Made by a program: the position numbers and the translations under genes | Shown here: positions 24,116-32,608 of the stretch, piece by piece | Numbering within the stretch: position 1 is the first letter of the stretch | Layout: each line of letters opens with the position of its first letter | The notes under the pieces: generated by a model | Databases searched by the model: none | Told to the model about the DNA's origin: nothing | Seen by the model: the letters and a program-made list of their open reading frames with translations, nothing else | Assembly: GCA_017476575.1 (NCBI GenBank) | Contig: JAFUZO010000024.1 | Location: 1 to 42,051 of the forward strand | Direction: 5' to 3' | DNA length: 42,051 nt | DNA from: Bacteroidales bacterium | GTDB lineage: Bacteria > Bacteroidota > Bacteroidia > Bacteroidales > UBA932

Positions 24116-25138
24116 CTATCCCTCTTTTGCGTGGGCTTCAATGATGCGGTAAACCTCACGGCTGAGGGCACTCTTGTCGGGCAAATAGAGTTGGTATCGG
24201 CTCACGAAAAGTTGGTTATTGATGCCTTCCAGTGCATATTGTACGGTGAGACGGTCTTTCTCTGCTCCAAGTACGATGCCGAACGGCTCGTTGTCACCCT
24301 CGGTGCATACCTCGTGCTTGAAGTAGTTCAGATAAAGGTTCATCCGACCTATGTCCTCGTGCTGTACGCCATCTTTTTTCAAATCAATCAGGCAATAAGC
24401 TTTGAGGATTACATTGTAAAACACCAAGTCCACATGGAAGTGGCGGCCACCGAGAGGGATGTGATATTGCCTTGCAACGAAAGCAAAACCTTTTCCCAGT
24501 TCCAGCATGAACATACTGAGATTGCTGGCAAGGGCGTCTTCCAAGGTCTTCTCATTCCAGGTGGGAAGTTCCGGCAGACCGGTGAATTCAAGGACGAATG
24601 GGTCACGTATGATGTCCTCGGGCTTCTGTACTTCAATACCTTGATTCGCAAGTTGAAGGATCCCTTCTTTGTCCTTGGACAGGGCGAAGCGCTGGAAAAG
24701 AGCCGTGCTTTTCTGGCGTTTGAGTTCCCGGACGCTCCATTTCTGTGCTTCACATTCCTTGGCATAGAAACTGATTTCCAACGGGTCATCAGATTTGAGG
24801 ATTTCGAAGTAATGGCTCCAACTCAAAACGTGAGACACTGTCTCACTTTTTGGAAAAGAGCAATAGAACTTCCTCATATAGATGATATTGCTGCGGCTGA
24901 AACCCTTTCCGTATCGGTGGGTCAAGTCAGCGGAAAGCCGGTTCAGCAAGTTGCTGCCGTATTCGGCACGCTGGGAGCCGGATTGCTCGAACTCCACGAT
25001 ATATTTGCCGATGTTCCAGTATGTCTGGACCAAGATCGTATTGACCGATGTTGCAATCTGGCCGCGTGCGGAATCCAGCAGGGAACCGATGCTCTCCACG
25101 AGAGATTCATATCCGGAGTATGTTGTCATTTCGTCCAT
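24116..25138 (-). CDS. DUF1016 (YhcG-type) PD-(D/E)XK nuclease-domain protein
   Basis: The 340-residue protein has the DUF1016 N-terminal helical domain (TYWNIGKYIVEFEQ, then RAEYGSNLLNRLSADL and GKGFSRSNIIYMRKFY, about 39-92). The C-terminal nuclease domain follows, with HVDLVFYN (Asp237) and LIDLKK (Asp252, Lys254), the D...(D/E)xK active site, here with Asp in place of the usual Glu. Such proteins sit in mobile and defence islands; their target is not settled. The gene is clearly richer in A/T than its neighbours and stands alone beside a truncated glycosidase tail, both signs of transfer. ATG 25138 was preferred: a TTG at 25168 would also be in frame but overlaps the -7 box. Confidence 0.85.
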   Translation of the reverse strand: MDEMTTYSGYESLVESIGSLLDSARGQIATSVNTILVQTYWNIGKYIVEFEQSGSQRAEYGSNLLNRLSADLTHRYGKGFSRSNIIYMRKFYCSFPKSETVSHVLSWSHYFEILKSDDPLEISFYAKECEAQKWSVRELKRQKSTALFQRFALSKDKEGILQLANQGIEVQKPEDIIRDPFVLEFTGLPELPTWNEKTLEDALASNLSMFMLELGKGFAFVARQYHIPLGGRHFHVDLVFYNVILKAYCLIDLKKDGVQHEDIGRMNLYLNYFKHEVCTEGDNEPFGIVLGAEKDRLTVQYALEGINNQLFVSRYQLYLPDKSALSREVYRIIEAHAKEG

Positions 25139-25165
25139 AGACACGATGTTTTGTCGTCGGTTACG

Positions 25166-25173
25166 CAAAGATA
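25166..25173 (-). promoter_or_regulatory. -7 box of the DUF1016 gene
   Basis: The minus strand reads TATCTTTG, predicting a start near 25160 and a leader of about 22 bases to ATG 25138. The rest of 25174-25336 holds no gene or clear signal. Confidence 0.45.
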
Positions 25174-25336
25174 GTGATTCTTTGCGAAGAACTGAAGCCG
25201 GGAGGAAAAGATCGCCGTAACGGACAGGACCATTGAGAACGACTTGTCACAACTTTAGAAAAAAGGAATCCTTGCTCGTGAAGGTGGCCGTAAAAATGGC
25301 AGATGGGTGAACTATTGAGTCTGTGGGGAGAAGATG

Positions 25337-28204
25337 TTATGGCTCATCCACCGAGAGGACGACGCTCACGGTGTGGGTCTCCCCCGGCTTCAGGATGTAG
25401 GCCCGGTCGCGGTACACCGTTCCCGTCTCCATCGCCACGGAACCTTCCGGGGCCACATAGACAATGAATTTGATGCCGCCCTTGAAGTCCGCCGTAACCC
25501 GGCGCTCCCCATCGACGAGCGTGTAGGCGCCGTCGCCGCTCTCGAATACGATCCCCGGCCGGCCGCCGGCCACTCTCTTCACCGGGAAGGCGCCCTGCCA
25601 TACGCGGTCGGCGCCCTTCTCCGGCTCCGCCTTCCAGAAGTATCTCTTCCCGGAAAGCCCTTCAACGGTGCAGTTCGAGGGGTGGGAGACCCGGAAGAAC
25701 GGATGCAGGAGTTCCGTGCAGGAGTATGCATGGTCATCGGTGTTGGTCACCCGGAATTCGGCTTCCAGGTCCTTGCCGAGGCGGTATTCCATCTCGGCGT
25801 GGAACTTGTGCGGCCACACCCGGAGGGTGGACTCGCTGTCGTCGAGGGACAGGGCCACGGTGTCGTCTGAACAGGAACGCACCTGCCAGTCGAAATAGGG
25901 CGTGAGGCCGTGGATGTCGCAGCCGGGACGGCCCTCATAGACGGCCCACGGCCAGTAGACGGGAATGCCGGGATTGCCCAGGACCTCCGACCGGCCGTCA
26001 GGCCGCCAACTTCTCATGTTGGCCCCGCGAAGGTCCACCCGGGCCGTGCCCCCCGCGTGCGAGAGCACCACCTGCGTACCGGGCCGGGACTCGCCCTCGA
26101 GCCAGGAGCGGTCGGCGGCGGACAGTTCGAGCAAGGAGGCGAGGCGGTATGTGCCGCCCCAGGACATGAGGTGGTCGTTCAGGCTCCCGCGCTTGTTCTC
26201 CCCCGTGCGGTACTTGCTCCACCGGGTCGGGAAATAGGCCTCGTTCTTTGCCCCCACGGGGCGTTCGAGGGAATGCCACAACTCGCGGTTCTCGTCGGCG
26301 AAGCCCTGCGTGCCGTTGCGCCACATCAGGGCGGCCACTTCCTTCCACATCCCGTCCCGGTCGACCTTCGAGAGGGCGAAGAGTTCGGGGATGAGCAGGC
26401 CGCCGTAGTCGTCGAGCGCCGCATGCTCCGTGCCCACGATGGTGGATCCGGCCGGCCGCCAGTTGTAGACGGACAGGTCGAGGTCCGGACCGTAGGTGGG
26501 ATTCTGGAGATACACCCACGACAGGAAATACCAGCCCGCCTTGCGGGCATAGCCGAGATATTTCCGGCGGCCGGTCATCTTCCACATCTCCACGGCGGCG
26601 GAAAGGAAGGGCTGGATGCCCTCGCGGTCCACGCTGGAGCAGTCCATCGCACCGCCGTTGCATTCGAAGCGGTCGATGTCCCGCCCGTAATAGTATTTGA
26701 ACGCCGCGTCGATCGCCTTTCTGACTTCGCGGTCCCGGGTCAGGTCCCAGTAGCGCACGAGGCCCATCAGCACGTAGCCGCCGCAGTCCCCCGCCGCATT
26801 CGTCAGTTCCCCCGTCGAGTAGTCCCACTGCGAGCCGAGGCCCCCGTCGCCGGGCAGGGCGGAGAGCAGGGCCGCCACCTCCCGGCGGGCGGACCGCTCG
26901 AACTCGTCGGCGTAATCATCCGCATCGCAGCCCAGCGCCGCCAGTCCGTCCCGGTGGGCCCGCAGGAACATCGCGGTACGCGAAAGTTCGCCGATCGCCC
27001 AGCCGACCTCGGAAGCGTCGGTGAAGGTCTTGCCGGGGACGGGCTTGATCCCTTTCTGGAAGAATCCGGATTCCTGCTGCCGCACCCGGATCCAACTGCG
27101 CATCACCTCGCATCCGAAGCGCACCCCCTCGGGGTCGCCGTCCTCCAGGGCGTACGCCAGGGTGACGCGCGCCTTCTGGAAACTCTGCGAGGCAAAGCCG
27201 ATGTTGGGCGTACCGCCGCTCACGAGATACTCCCCGGGCTGCAGTTTCTTGGACCGCTCGACGTCGTCATTCTTCCAGCGGTCGAGCGTGAAGTCCCTCT
27301 CATAGTCGGACAGCGTATACCCCTCCTTGGACCGGGGGATGTTCATGTATCCCATCGTGAACATCTTGTCGTCGTGGCCCCCGCTGAACCAGGAACCCTC
27401 CTCGTTGCGCCTGCGGTTCCAATCCAGGAACGTGCGGTCCAGGCGGACGGTCTCCTCCACCGTATGCTGGGCCGCCGTCTCGTGCAACAGACGTTTCCAG
27501 GCGACGGGGAACACGACGGAGAAGCCGTAGTTCTTCCACTTCGGACGTCCCAGGCACGCATACGCCGTCACGCTGTAACTTTCCCCGGGGGCGAGGGTGA
27601 TGTAGGTATCATACCGCTCGCTGAACCGGCGCTTGTCGGTATAGGAGACGGGAGCCTCGGTGGTGGGCCAGTAGATCAGATGCCGGAAGGAGCCGTCGGG
27701 GAGCCGTTCGAGCGAACTGGAGCCCGTGACCGAATGGAGGTCCGCGTCGGACGAGAAGAGCCCGAAGGCATGGCGCCGGTTCTCGCTGACCGTGCAGGCC
27801 GGGATCGAACTCCGGTCGCCGGCGAAGATCCACGGCTGCCCGTCCTTCTCCAGGCCGTTGGGCATCGCGCTGGAGAAGGCGCGTCCGTCGCTGAGGATGA
27901 AATCGCCCACGAACTCGTTGCCGTTGTACAGGACGCCAGGGATGAGGTAGCGGTCGGCCTTGAAGCCGGGCTCCGCGGAAAGGACCAGTTTGAAGGTGCG
28001 GGGGGCATCCGAATCGTTGGTGGCGGTGATGTCGATCCGCCAGACAGCCGTCCTGCCCTCGCGGGAGGCCGCGACTTCCAGGCTGGTCCGCACCCCCTCG
28101 CCAGCGGGGAGCGTCTCCGCCTTGAATTGCGGGGCCCTCGCGGCAGCGAAGCCGGGAAAGACAGACGCGGCAGAAAGGAGGGCGGCAATAAAGGATCTCT
28201 TCAT
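25337..28204 (-). CDS. Secreted alpha/alpha-barrel glycosidase-like protein fused to a mutarotase-like domain
   Basis: This 955-residue protein has a signal peptide (about 1-22, ending GFAAA). An N-terminal beta-sandwich is followed by a long helical part (about 270-670: SGGHDDKMFTMGYMN, GGGYVLMGLVRYWDLTRD-like helices, EGIQPFLSAAVEMWKMTGRRKY) typical of six-hairpin (alpha/alpha)6 toroids. The C-terminal 230 residues (VYWPWAVYEGRPGCDIHGLTPY and later FRVSHPSNC) look like a galactose-mutarotase fold. Six-hairpin enzymes include lyases, hydrolases and phosphorylases. It is the last gene of the six-gene operon and probably acts in the periplasm on an oligosaccharide. No family could be named with confidence. 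Confidence 0.65.
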   Translation of the reverse strand: MKRSFIAALLSAASVFPGFAAARAPQFKAETLPAGEGVRTSLEVAASREGRTAVWRIDITATNDSDAPRTFKLVLSAEPGFKADRYLIPGVLYNGNEFVGDFILSDGRAFSSAMPNGLEKDGQPWIFAGDRSSIPACTVSENRRHAFGLFSSDADLHSVTGSSSLERLPDGSFRHLIYWPTTEAPVSYTDKRRFSERYDTYITLAPGESYSVTAYACLGRPKWKNYGFSVVFPVAWKRLLHETAAQHTVEETVRLDRTFLDWNRRRNEEGSWFSGGHDDKMFTMGYMNIPRSKEGYTLSDYERDFTLDRWKNDDVERSKKLQPGEYLVSGGTPNIGFASQSFQKARVTLAYALEDGDPEGVRFGCEVMRSWIRVRQQESGFFQKGIKPVPGKTFTDASEVGWAIGELSRTAMFLRAHRDGLAALGCDADDYADEFERSARREVAALLSALPGDGGLGSQWDYSTGELTNAAGDCGGYVLMGLVRYWDLTRDREVRKAIDAAFKYYYGRDIDRFECNGGAMDCSSVDREGIQPFLSAAVEMWKMTGRRKYLGYARKAGWYFLSWVYLQNPTYGPDLDLSVYNWRPAGSTIVGTEHAALDDYGGLLIPELFALSKVDRDGMWKEVAALMWRNGTQGFADENRELWHSLERPVGAKNEAYFPTRWSKYRTGENKRGSLNDHLMSWGGTYRLASLLELSAADRSWLEGESRPGTQVVLSHAGGTARVDLRGANMRSWRPDGRSEVLGNPGIPVYWPWAVYEGRPGCDIHGLTPYFDWQVRSCSDDTVALSLDDSESTLRVWPHKFHAEMEYRLGKDLEAEFRVTNTDDHAYSCTELLHPFFRVSHPSNCTVEGLSGKRYFWKAEPEKGADRVWQGAFPVKRVAGGRPGIVFESGDGAYTLVDGERRVTADFKGGIKFIVYVAPEGSVAMETGTVYRDRAYILKPGETHTVSVVLSVDEP

Positions 28205-28229
28205 TTTCTTGTCATTTTTATGGGAAGGG

Positions 28230-29312
28230 TCAATCGGTGGCCGTCATCGAGCGGATGAAGGCGACTTCGGATTCGCTCCAGGGCGTGTAGTCGCTGCGGA
28301 AGATGTCGTGAAACCAGATGTCGGGTTTCGGGTCGCCGTCCTTGTGCCCCCAGGGGAGGTGGAAATGGCATTTGTTGTTCACCAGGCCCCAGTTGATGGC
28401 GCCGACCTTGTTCTCCTTGAGGATGGGCATCACGGTCTCGAAGGTGTTCCCGTAGTTGCGGGCCAGGTATTCCTGGCACACCATCGGACGGCCGAAGCGG
28501 GACAGCATCGCGATCATGGCCTCGACCTCGGTGGGCTTGCTGTAGCAGTGGAACGTGACGATGTCCGACTGCGTGCAGGCGAAACTGACCAGGTCCAGTT
28601 TGGTAGCGGTGCCGTGGATGCCGGGGCGCTGCCATACCGGCGAGGAGAGCGGCTGCGAGGGCCTGACCTCCCAGGCCCACTGGTAAACGGCAGGCATGAA
28701 GTCCTTGACGTCACACCCGTTCTTGAAGTTCTCCGGCTCGTTGCAGAGGCACCAGTACAGGATGCGCCGGTCGTCCTTGTAGGTGCGGAGGATGTCCTGC
28801 ACATACTGCTTGAGACGGGGCCATTCGTCCGGGTTGTCGATGACCGCCCGGCCGGGGCTGGGAATCCAGTTGGAGTTGTGCACCCCCGGAAGCGGCTGGG
28901 GCTGCGGGCCGAGACGGAACTCCTTCTCGTGGTTGCCCCCGTTGGTGAAGAAGGTGATGACGGGCCGGATGCCGTGACGGTCGGCGATGTCCAGGAAACG
29001 GTCGATCCGCCCCTTGAACCCGACGGCGTCGGCATACCACAACTGCTCATGCAGGTAGATCCGCACGGTGTTGAAGCCGATGCTCTCCGCCAGGGCGAGT
29101 TCCCGGTCGATGACCGCCTCGTCGAACGTCTCTTCCTGCCAGAACTCGAATTGGTTGATGGCATAGGAAGGCACATAGTTGCAGCCGACGATCCACGGCT
29201 GCGCATCCATCCATGCCTGGGCCTCCTCCGGGGTCCAGGGGCCTCTTTTGTGGGAGGCGCAGGAGCACACCGCCAGGGCGGCCAGCATCCCGAATACTGT
29301 TTTTTTCATCAT
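28230..29312 (-). CDS. Clan GH-A (GH5/xylanase-like) secreted glycosidase
   Basis: This 360-residue lipoprotein (signal with VCSC near residue 18) is a TIM barrel with GFNTVRIYLHEQ (80-90), an acid/base glutamate in CNEPEN (Glu192) and a nucleophile glutamate in VCQEYLAR (Glu281). That is the clan GH-A layout, at normal spacing. Similar Bacteroidota proteins are often named 1,4-beta-xylanase or GH5. Exo- or endo-activity on a beta-linked glycan is likely. It starts 6 bases after the BNR-protein stop and precedes the alpha/alpha-barrel gene by 25 bases. Its 3' tail is duplicated at 24026-24079. Confidence 0.8.
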   Translation of the reverse strand: MMKKTVFGMLAALAVCSCASHKRGPWTPEEAQAWMDAQPWIVGCNYVPSYAINQFEFWQEETFDEAVIDRELALAESIGFNTVRIYLHEQLWYADAVGFKGRIDRFLDIADRHGIRPVITFFTNGGNHEKEFRLGPQPQPLPGVHNSNWIPSPGRAVIDNPDEWPRLKQYVQDILRTYKDDRRILYWCLCNEPENFKNGCDVKDFMPAVYQWAWEVRPSQPLSSPVWQRPGIHGTATKLDLVSFACTQSDIVTFHCYSKPTEVEAMIAMLSRFGRPMVCQEYLARNYGNTFETVMPILKENKVGAINWGLVNNKCHFHLPWGHKDGDPKPDIWFHDIFRSDYTPWSESEVAFIRSMTATD

Positions 29313-29318
29313 ATGCGT

Positions 29319-31049
29319 CTATGGGAGAAGGATCCGCTGCCACGAATCCGGATTGCTGATATAGGCTCCGGTGAAGGGGGTTCCCGCAAGGCTGGCGAAC
29401 AGCATCACCGCAGGGGCGGACGCGGCGTCCAGCGAAGCGAGCGGGATGCAGACCTCGGCCACCGTTCCCTTCTTGCCGTCGGAGGTCTTCACCGTGGAAG
29501 CCTTGCCCGTCCAGGCCGCGTTCCCGAAGGTGAACGCGCCATCCCGGGACAGGGCGGCCTTGTAGGTTGCACCTCCGTCCGCCGCAGCGACCACCAGTTG
29601 CAGGTCGGCATCGCCGCGCCGGTCCAGGCACAGGTAGAGGTTGTCCGCATCCCGGGCGGCACGCACCATCACCTCATGTCCGTCCTTCGTGCTGATATAC
29701 AGGGCCTCGTCCAAGCCCCATTCCTTTCCGTTGCCGCCCACCGCCACCGTCGCCTGACGGGCGGTCAGGCTGTGGTTGAGCCAGAGTTTGCCGAGATTCA
29801 CCCCCTGGCCCGAGTTCTGGATAGCGGCGAGGAGTTTATTGCCGTCCTCGACCTCTGTGCTGCCCCAGACGCCGTTGCCGGTGAAGGGGACCTGCCAGCC
29901 GCTGTCCCATTTGCCGAAGTCGGTAGCCGTGCGGTCGCCCACCTTGAGGGAGAGTTGCTTGCTGATGTTGCAGGAGATGACCACCTCGCCGGAAGGGAAC
30001 GTGGACACATACCCGCCGGCCCCGGCGATCACCGTGCTCTGCCGACGTTCCGGACCGGCCGTCTCTTCGCCGAGGTCCTTCCAGTCCAGGCCGTCGCTGT
30101 AGACCAGCGACATCTTGTAGTAGGACGACCCCTGGTTGCTCGCCGGGGTCTCCAGCCGCGCCTCCAGGAAACCGAAGATGGTCTTGCCGTCGTTCAGGAC
30201 CCGGAAGGAAGGCATCTGGTCGGTGAAGATCTTCTGCCCGGTATAGGCCGTGTTGGGGCCGTCGTAGTTGTATTTATACAGGCGGGCGCAACGCATCTTG
30301 GCACTCCAGGTCTTGCCGTTGTCGGAAGAGACTAGCACGGAGGTGCCCGAATTGCGGGTCATCGGCGTGGCATCCGTAAAGTAGCAATGCAGGCGTCCGT
30401 CGGGAAGCACCAGGAGATACGGTTCCCAGTTGGTTCCCTCGTAAATGCATTGCGGGGCGGACCACGTGGCTCCGTTGTCGCTGCTCCGCATCGTCACCAG
30501 GCCGCCGCCTAATCCCTTGGAATAACTGTCCGTCTCCCGGAAGGAGAACACGGCCAGGATATCCCCGTCCGGCAGCACGACGGCATCGGGGCCGGAATAC
30601 CTCCGCCAGTCGCTGGTACCGGCAATCTGGACCTTCTCCGGCTCCAGGAGCATCTGCGGCGTCGACCAGTTCTTGAAGTCGCTGCTGGTGGTCGCGAAAC
30701 AGCGCGATCCGTACTGCCCGCCCATGTACAGGAGCAGGTACCGGCCGTCGGCCATGACCTTGACGCGGGCATAATACGCCTGTTTCTGGTCGCTCGTTTC
30801 ATCGGAGATGGCAGCGGTCAGGAGTGAGTTCGGGACGACCGAGAAGGTCGTGTACATCGGCTGCAACACACTCCACTTCTCTTCTCCCGCATGGGAGTCG
30901 ACCGCCGTATAGGGGGCGATCTCTTCAATCCTGTGGACGACGGCCGTCCCCGAAGTTTCCTTGCCTCCAGAAGAATTGTCATGGGTACAGGAGGCGGCCA
31001 GCAGGGACAGGACCGTCCCCGCGAGCATCAGTTGGTAATTCCACACCAT
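29319..31049 (-). CDS. BNR/Asp-box propeller (sialidase/GH93-like) with a C-terminal CBM9-like domain
   Basis: This 576-residue lipoprotein (LLAASC, Cys21) has a six-bladed propeller with Asp boxes SSDNGATW (189-196) and SSDNGKTW (241-248), and WEPYLLVLPDGRLHCYF between them. The WEP...YF strand is reminiscent of GH93 exo-arabinanases, though sialidase-type GH33 proteins also carry Asp boxes. No sialidase FRIP motif or arginine triad was clear. The last 170 residues look like a DOMON/CBM9 sandwich. ATG 31049 overlaps the preceding gene by 22 bases; an inner ATG at 31028 would form a TGATG junction with that gene's stop and is possible. The substrate is uncertain. Confidence 0.7.
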   Translation of the reverse strand: MVWNYQLMLAGTVLSLLAASCTHDNSSGGKETSGTAVVHRIEEIAPYTAVDSHAGEEKWSVLQPMYTTFSVVPNSLLTAAISDETSDQKQAYYARVKVMADGRYLLLYMGGQYGSRCFATTSSDFKNWSTPQMLLEPEKVQIAGTSDWRRYSGPDAVVLPDGDILAVFSFRETDSYSKGLGGGLVTMRSSDNGATWSAPQCIYEGTNWEPYLLVLPDGRLHCYFTDATPMTRNSGTSVLVSSDNGKTWSAKMRCARLYKYNYDGPNTAYTGQKIFTDQMPSFRVLNDGKTIFGFLEARLETPASNQGSSYYKMSLVYSDGLDWKDLGEETAGPERRQSTVIAGAGGYVSTFPSGEVVISCNISKQLSLKVGDRTATDFGKWDSGWQVPFTGNGVWGSTEVEDGNKLLAAIQNSGQGVNLGKLWLNHSLTARQATVAVGGNGKEWGLDEALYISTKDGHEVMVRAARDADNLYLCLDRRGDADLQLVVAAADGGATYKAALSRDGAFTFGNAAWTGKASTVKTSDGKKGTVAEVCIPLASLDAASAPAVMLFASLAGTPFTGAYISNPDSWQRILLP

Positions 31050-32608
31050 TTCAAAAAATCTTCTTTTTTACAGGTTGCCAGGCCGATGGCCGAATGGGCG
31101 GGCGTGAAGTAGGACTTGTCCCGGTTCTCGACCGTGCCCGTGCGGCCCCAGCCTTCATAATACATATACAGTGTTCCGTTATACTCGAACGTGTCCGGAG
31201 CCCAGATGGCCCCCTGGTCCCACGTCCCCCGGGCACCCCGGGTGAAAAGCGGCTGCTCGTTGGCGACCTTGGTCCAGTTGACCAGGTCGTCCGAGACGGC
31301 GACATGGATCCGGTCCGGGAAGTCGGCGTTGCAGGCACTGGCCTGGTAGAATATGAACCATCTGCCGTCCATGCGCATGACCTTCTGCCCGTTGATGGAA
31401 TAGCGGTCGCAGTGGGAAGGACCGTCGCCCTTGGAAAGCGTCTCGAACATTTCCGCGTTGTCGCCGGAAAGCGGATCGGTGAACCGGTAGACCCGGCGGC
31501 TCACGAAGAGGTAGTACGTATCGTCCCAGCGCACCACGTCGGCCACGCCGCAGTCCTCCTTCCAGGGCTTGTCCACCTTGGTGTAGGTGAATCCGTCCTT
31601 GGATGTGGCCAGGAGGACGGTGTTGGCGCCCGAGACGGAAGTCCCCTTGTAGAAGAGGTACAGGGTGCCGTCCTTGCCGACCACGGGGCAGGGATCGATG
31701 GCCAGGCGGCCGTCCTCCACGCCGTGGTAGCCGTACGGGACAACCGGGTTGCCCGCGTAGTAGGTCCACGGCCCCAGCGGGTTGAAGAATTTCGCGCCCT
31801 GGGTGAAGATGCCGAGGCTCCCTCGGGTGCCATCGCCACCCCGGGTGAAGAGCCACCAGTTGCCGTCAGGCGATTCCGAAGGGGACAGCAGGCAGGGATT
31901 GGCGATGGAGTTGGACATCCAGGCATGGCTCTTGTCCGCGTCCATCAGCGGGTCCGCCCCCCATTTCTTGAACAGGGAGAGGGACGAGAGGTCGTCGTCC
32001 GGAATCCGTACGTCGTCGAAATACCACACTTCGCCCGCCGCCTTGGTGCCGCCGTTGAAGAGCAGGTAGATCTGGTCGTACCAGTTGGAAGGGAGGCCGA
32101 GACTGCGGAAGTCGAACACCATCTCCTCCCACTTCCCGGCCGTCGTGGTCGTGAGGGAAACCATCTGCTTGTCCGGCGCCCCGGCGACGGCGCCCTCCAC
32201 CTTCAACTGCAGATAGACCTTGAGGCCGGCGGCGGGAGCGAGGACCTTCACCTTGATGACGGCGGGGTCCTTGACGAACACGAGCGGATGGGTGGGCTCC
32301 ACCATGACACAGTCCCAGGTGCCGCCGTTCAGGACGGACTTGCCGACCTTGGAAGAGCCGTTCACGGCATCGGGGGCCGGATTGTCCACGACCTCGAAGG
32401 TGCTGTTCACCGGCTTGACAACCGGGGTCGCCGCATCGAAGTCGCACAGGGTGTACGGGGCCAGGCCGTCGTCCGTGGCGGGCGTCTCCCCGCCGGAGGG
32501 GTCGGGCTTCTCCACCGGTCCCCGTGCACCGTGCGGCTCGGCGGGCGTACAGGCGCAGGCGAGAAGGGCGAGGGCCCATACGACAGGATGTATCCTCTCA
32601 ATACGCAT
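31028..32608 (-). CDS. GH43-like propeller protein with an N-terminal carbohydrate-binding-like domain
   Basis: This 526-residue lipoprotein (signal with LLACAC) has a jelly-roll-like domain (about 48-200: FEVVDNPAPDAVNGSSKVG, WYFDDVRI). A five-bladed propeller follows with IDPCPVVGKDGTLYLFYKG, VADVVRWDDTYYLFVSR and GAIWAPDTFEYNGTLYMYYEG. The WAPD strand is typical of GH43/GH117-type propellers, where this Asp tunes the catalytic acid. ATG 32608 overlaps the upstream stop by 11 bases, and the signal peptide starts there. It probably releases a terminal sugar on the cell surface or in the periplasm; specificity is unknown. Confidence 0.7.
   Translation of the reverse strand: MRIERIHPVVWALALLACACTPAEPHGARGPVEKPDPSGGETPATDDGLAPYTLCDFDAATPVVKPVNSTFEVVDNPAPDAVNGSSKVGKSVLNGGTWDCVMVEPTHPLVFVKDPAVIKVKVLAPAAGLKVYLQLKVEGAVAGAPDKQMVSLTTTTAGKWEEMVFDFRSLGLPSNWYDQIYLLFNGGTKAAGEVWYFDDVRIPDDDLSSLSLFKKWGADPLMDADKSHAWMSNSIANPCLLSPSESPDGNWWLFTRGGDGTRGSLGIFTQGAKFFNPLGPWTYYAGNPVVPYGYHGVEDGRLAIDPCPVVGKDGTLYLFYKGTSVSGANTVLLATSKDGFTYTKVDKPWKEDCGVADVVRWDDTYYLFVSRRVYRFTDPLSGDNAEMFETLSKGDGPSHCDRYSINGQKVMRMDGRWFIFYQASACNADFPDRIHVAVSDDLVNWTKVANEQPLFTRGARGTWDQGAIWAPDTFEYNGTLYMYYEGWGRTGTVENRDKSYFTPAHSAIGLATCKKEDFLKWCGITN

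Noticed and set aside
25910..28258. Very long open frame on the plus strand opposite the alpha/alpha-barrel gene (also at 34574-37933, 40105-41796 and elsewhere)
   Set aside because: The translations are rich in Arg, Gly, Pro and Ala with no recognisable domain. Stops are rare on the antisense of high-GC genes, so these are shadows of the real genes.
24026..28283. The 54-bp repeat as attachment sites of an integrated element
   Set aside because: One copy is the functional 3' end of a glycosidase gene. No integrase, tRNA or mobile genes lie between the copies, and most of the interval is a normal operon.
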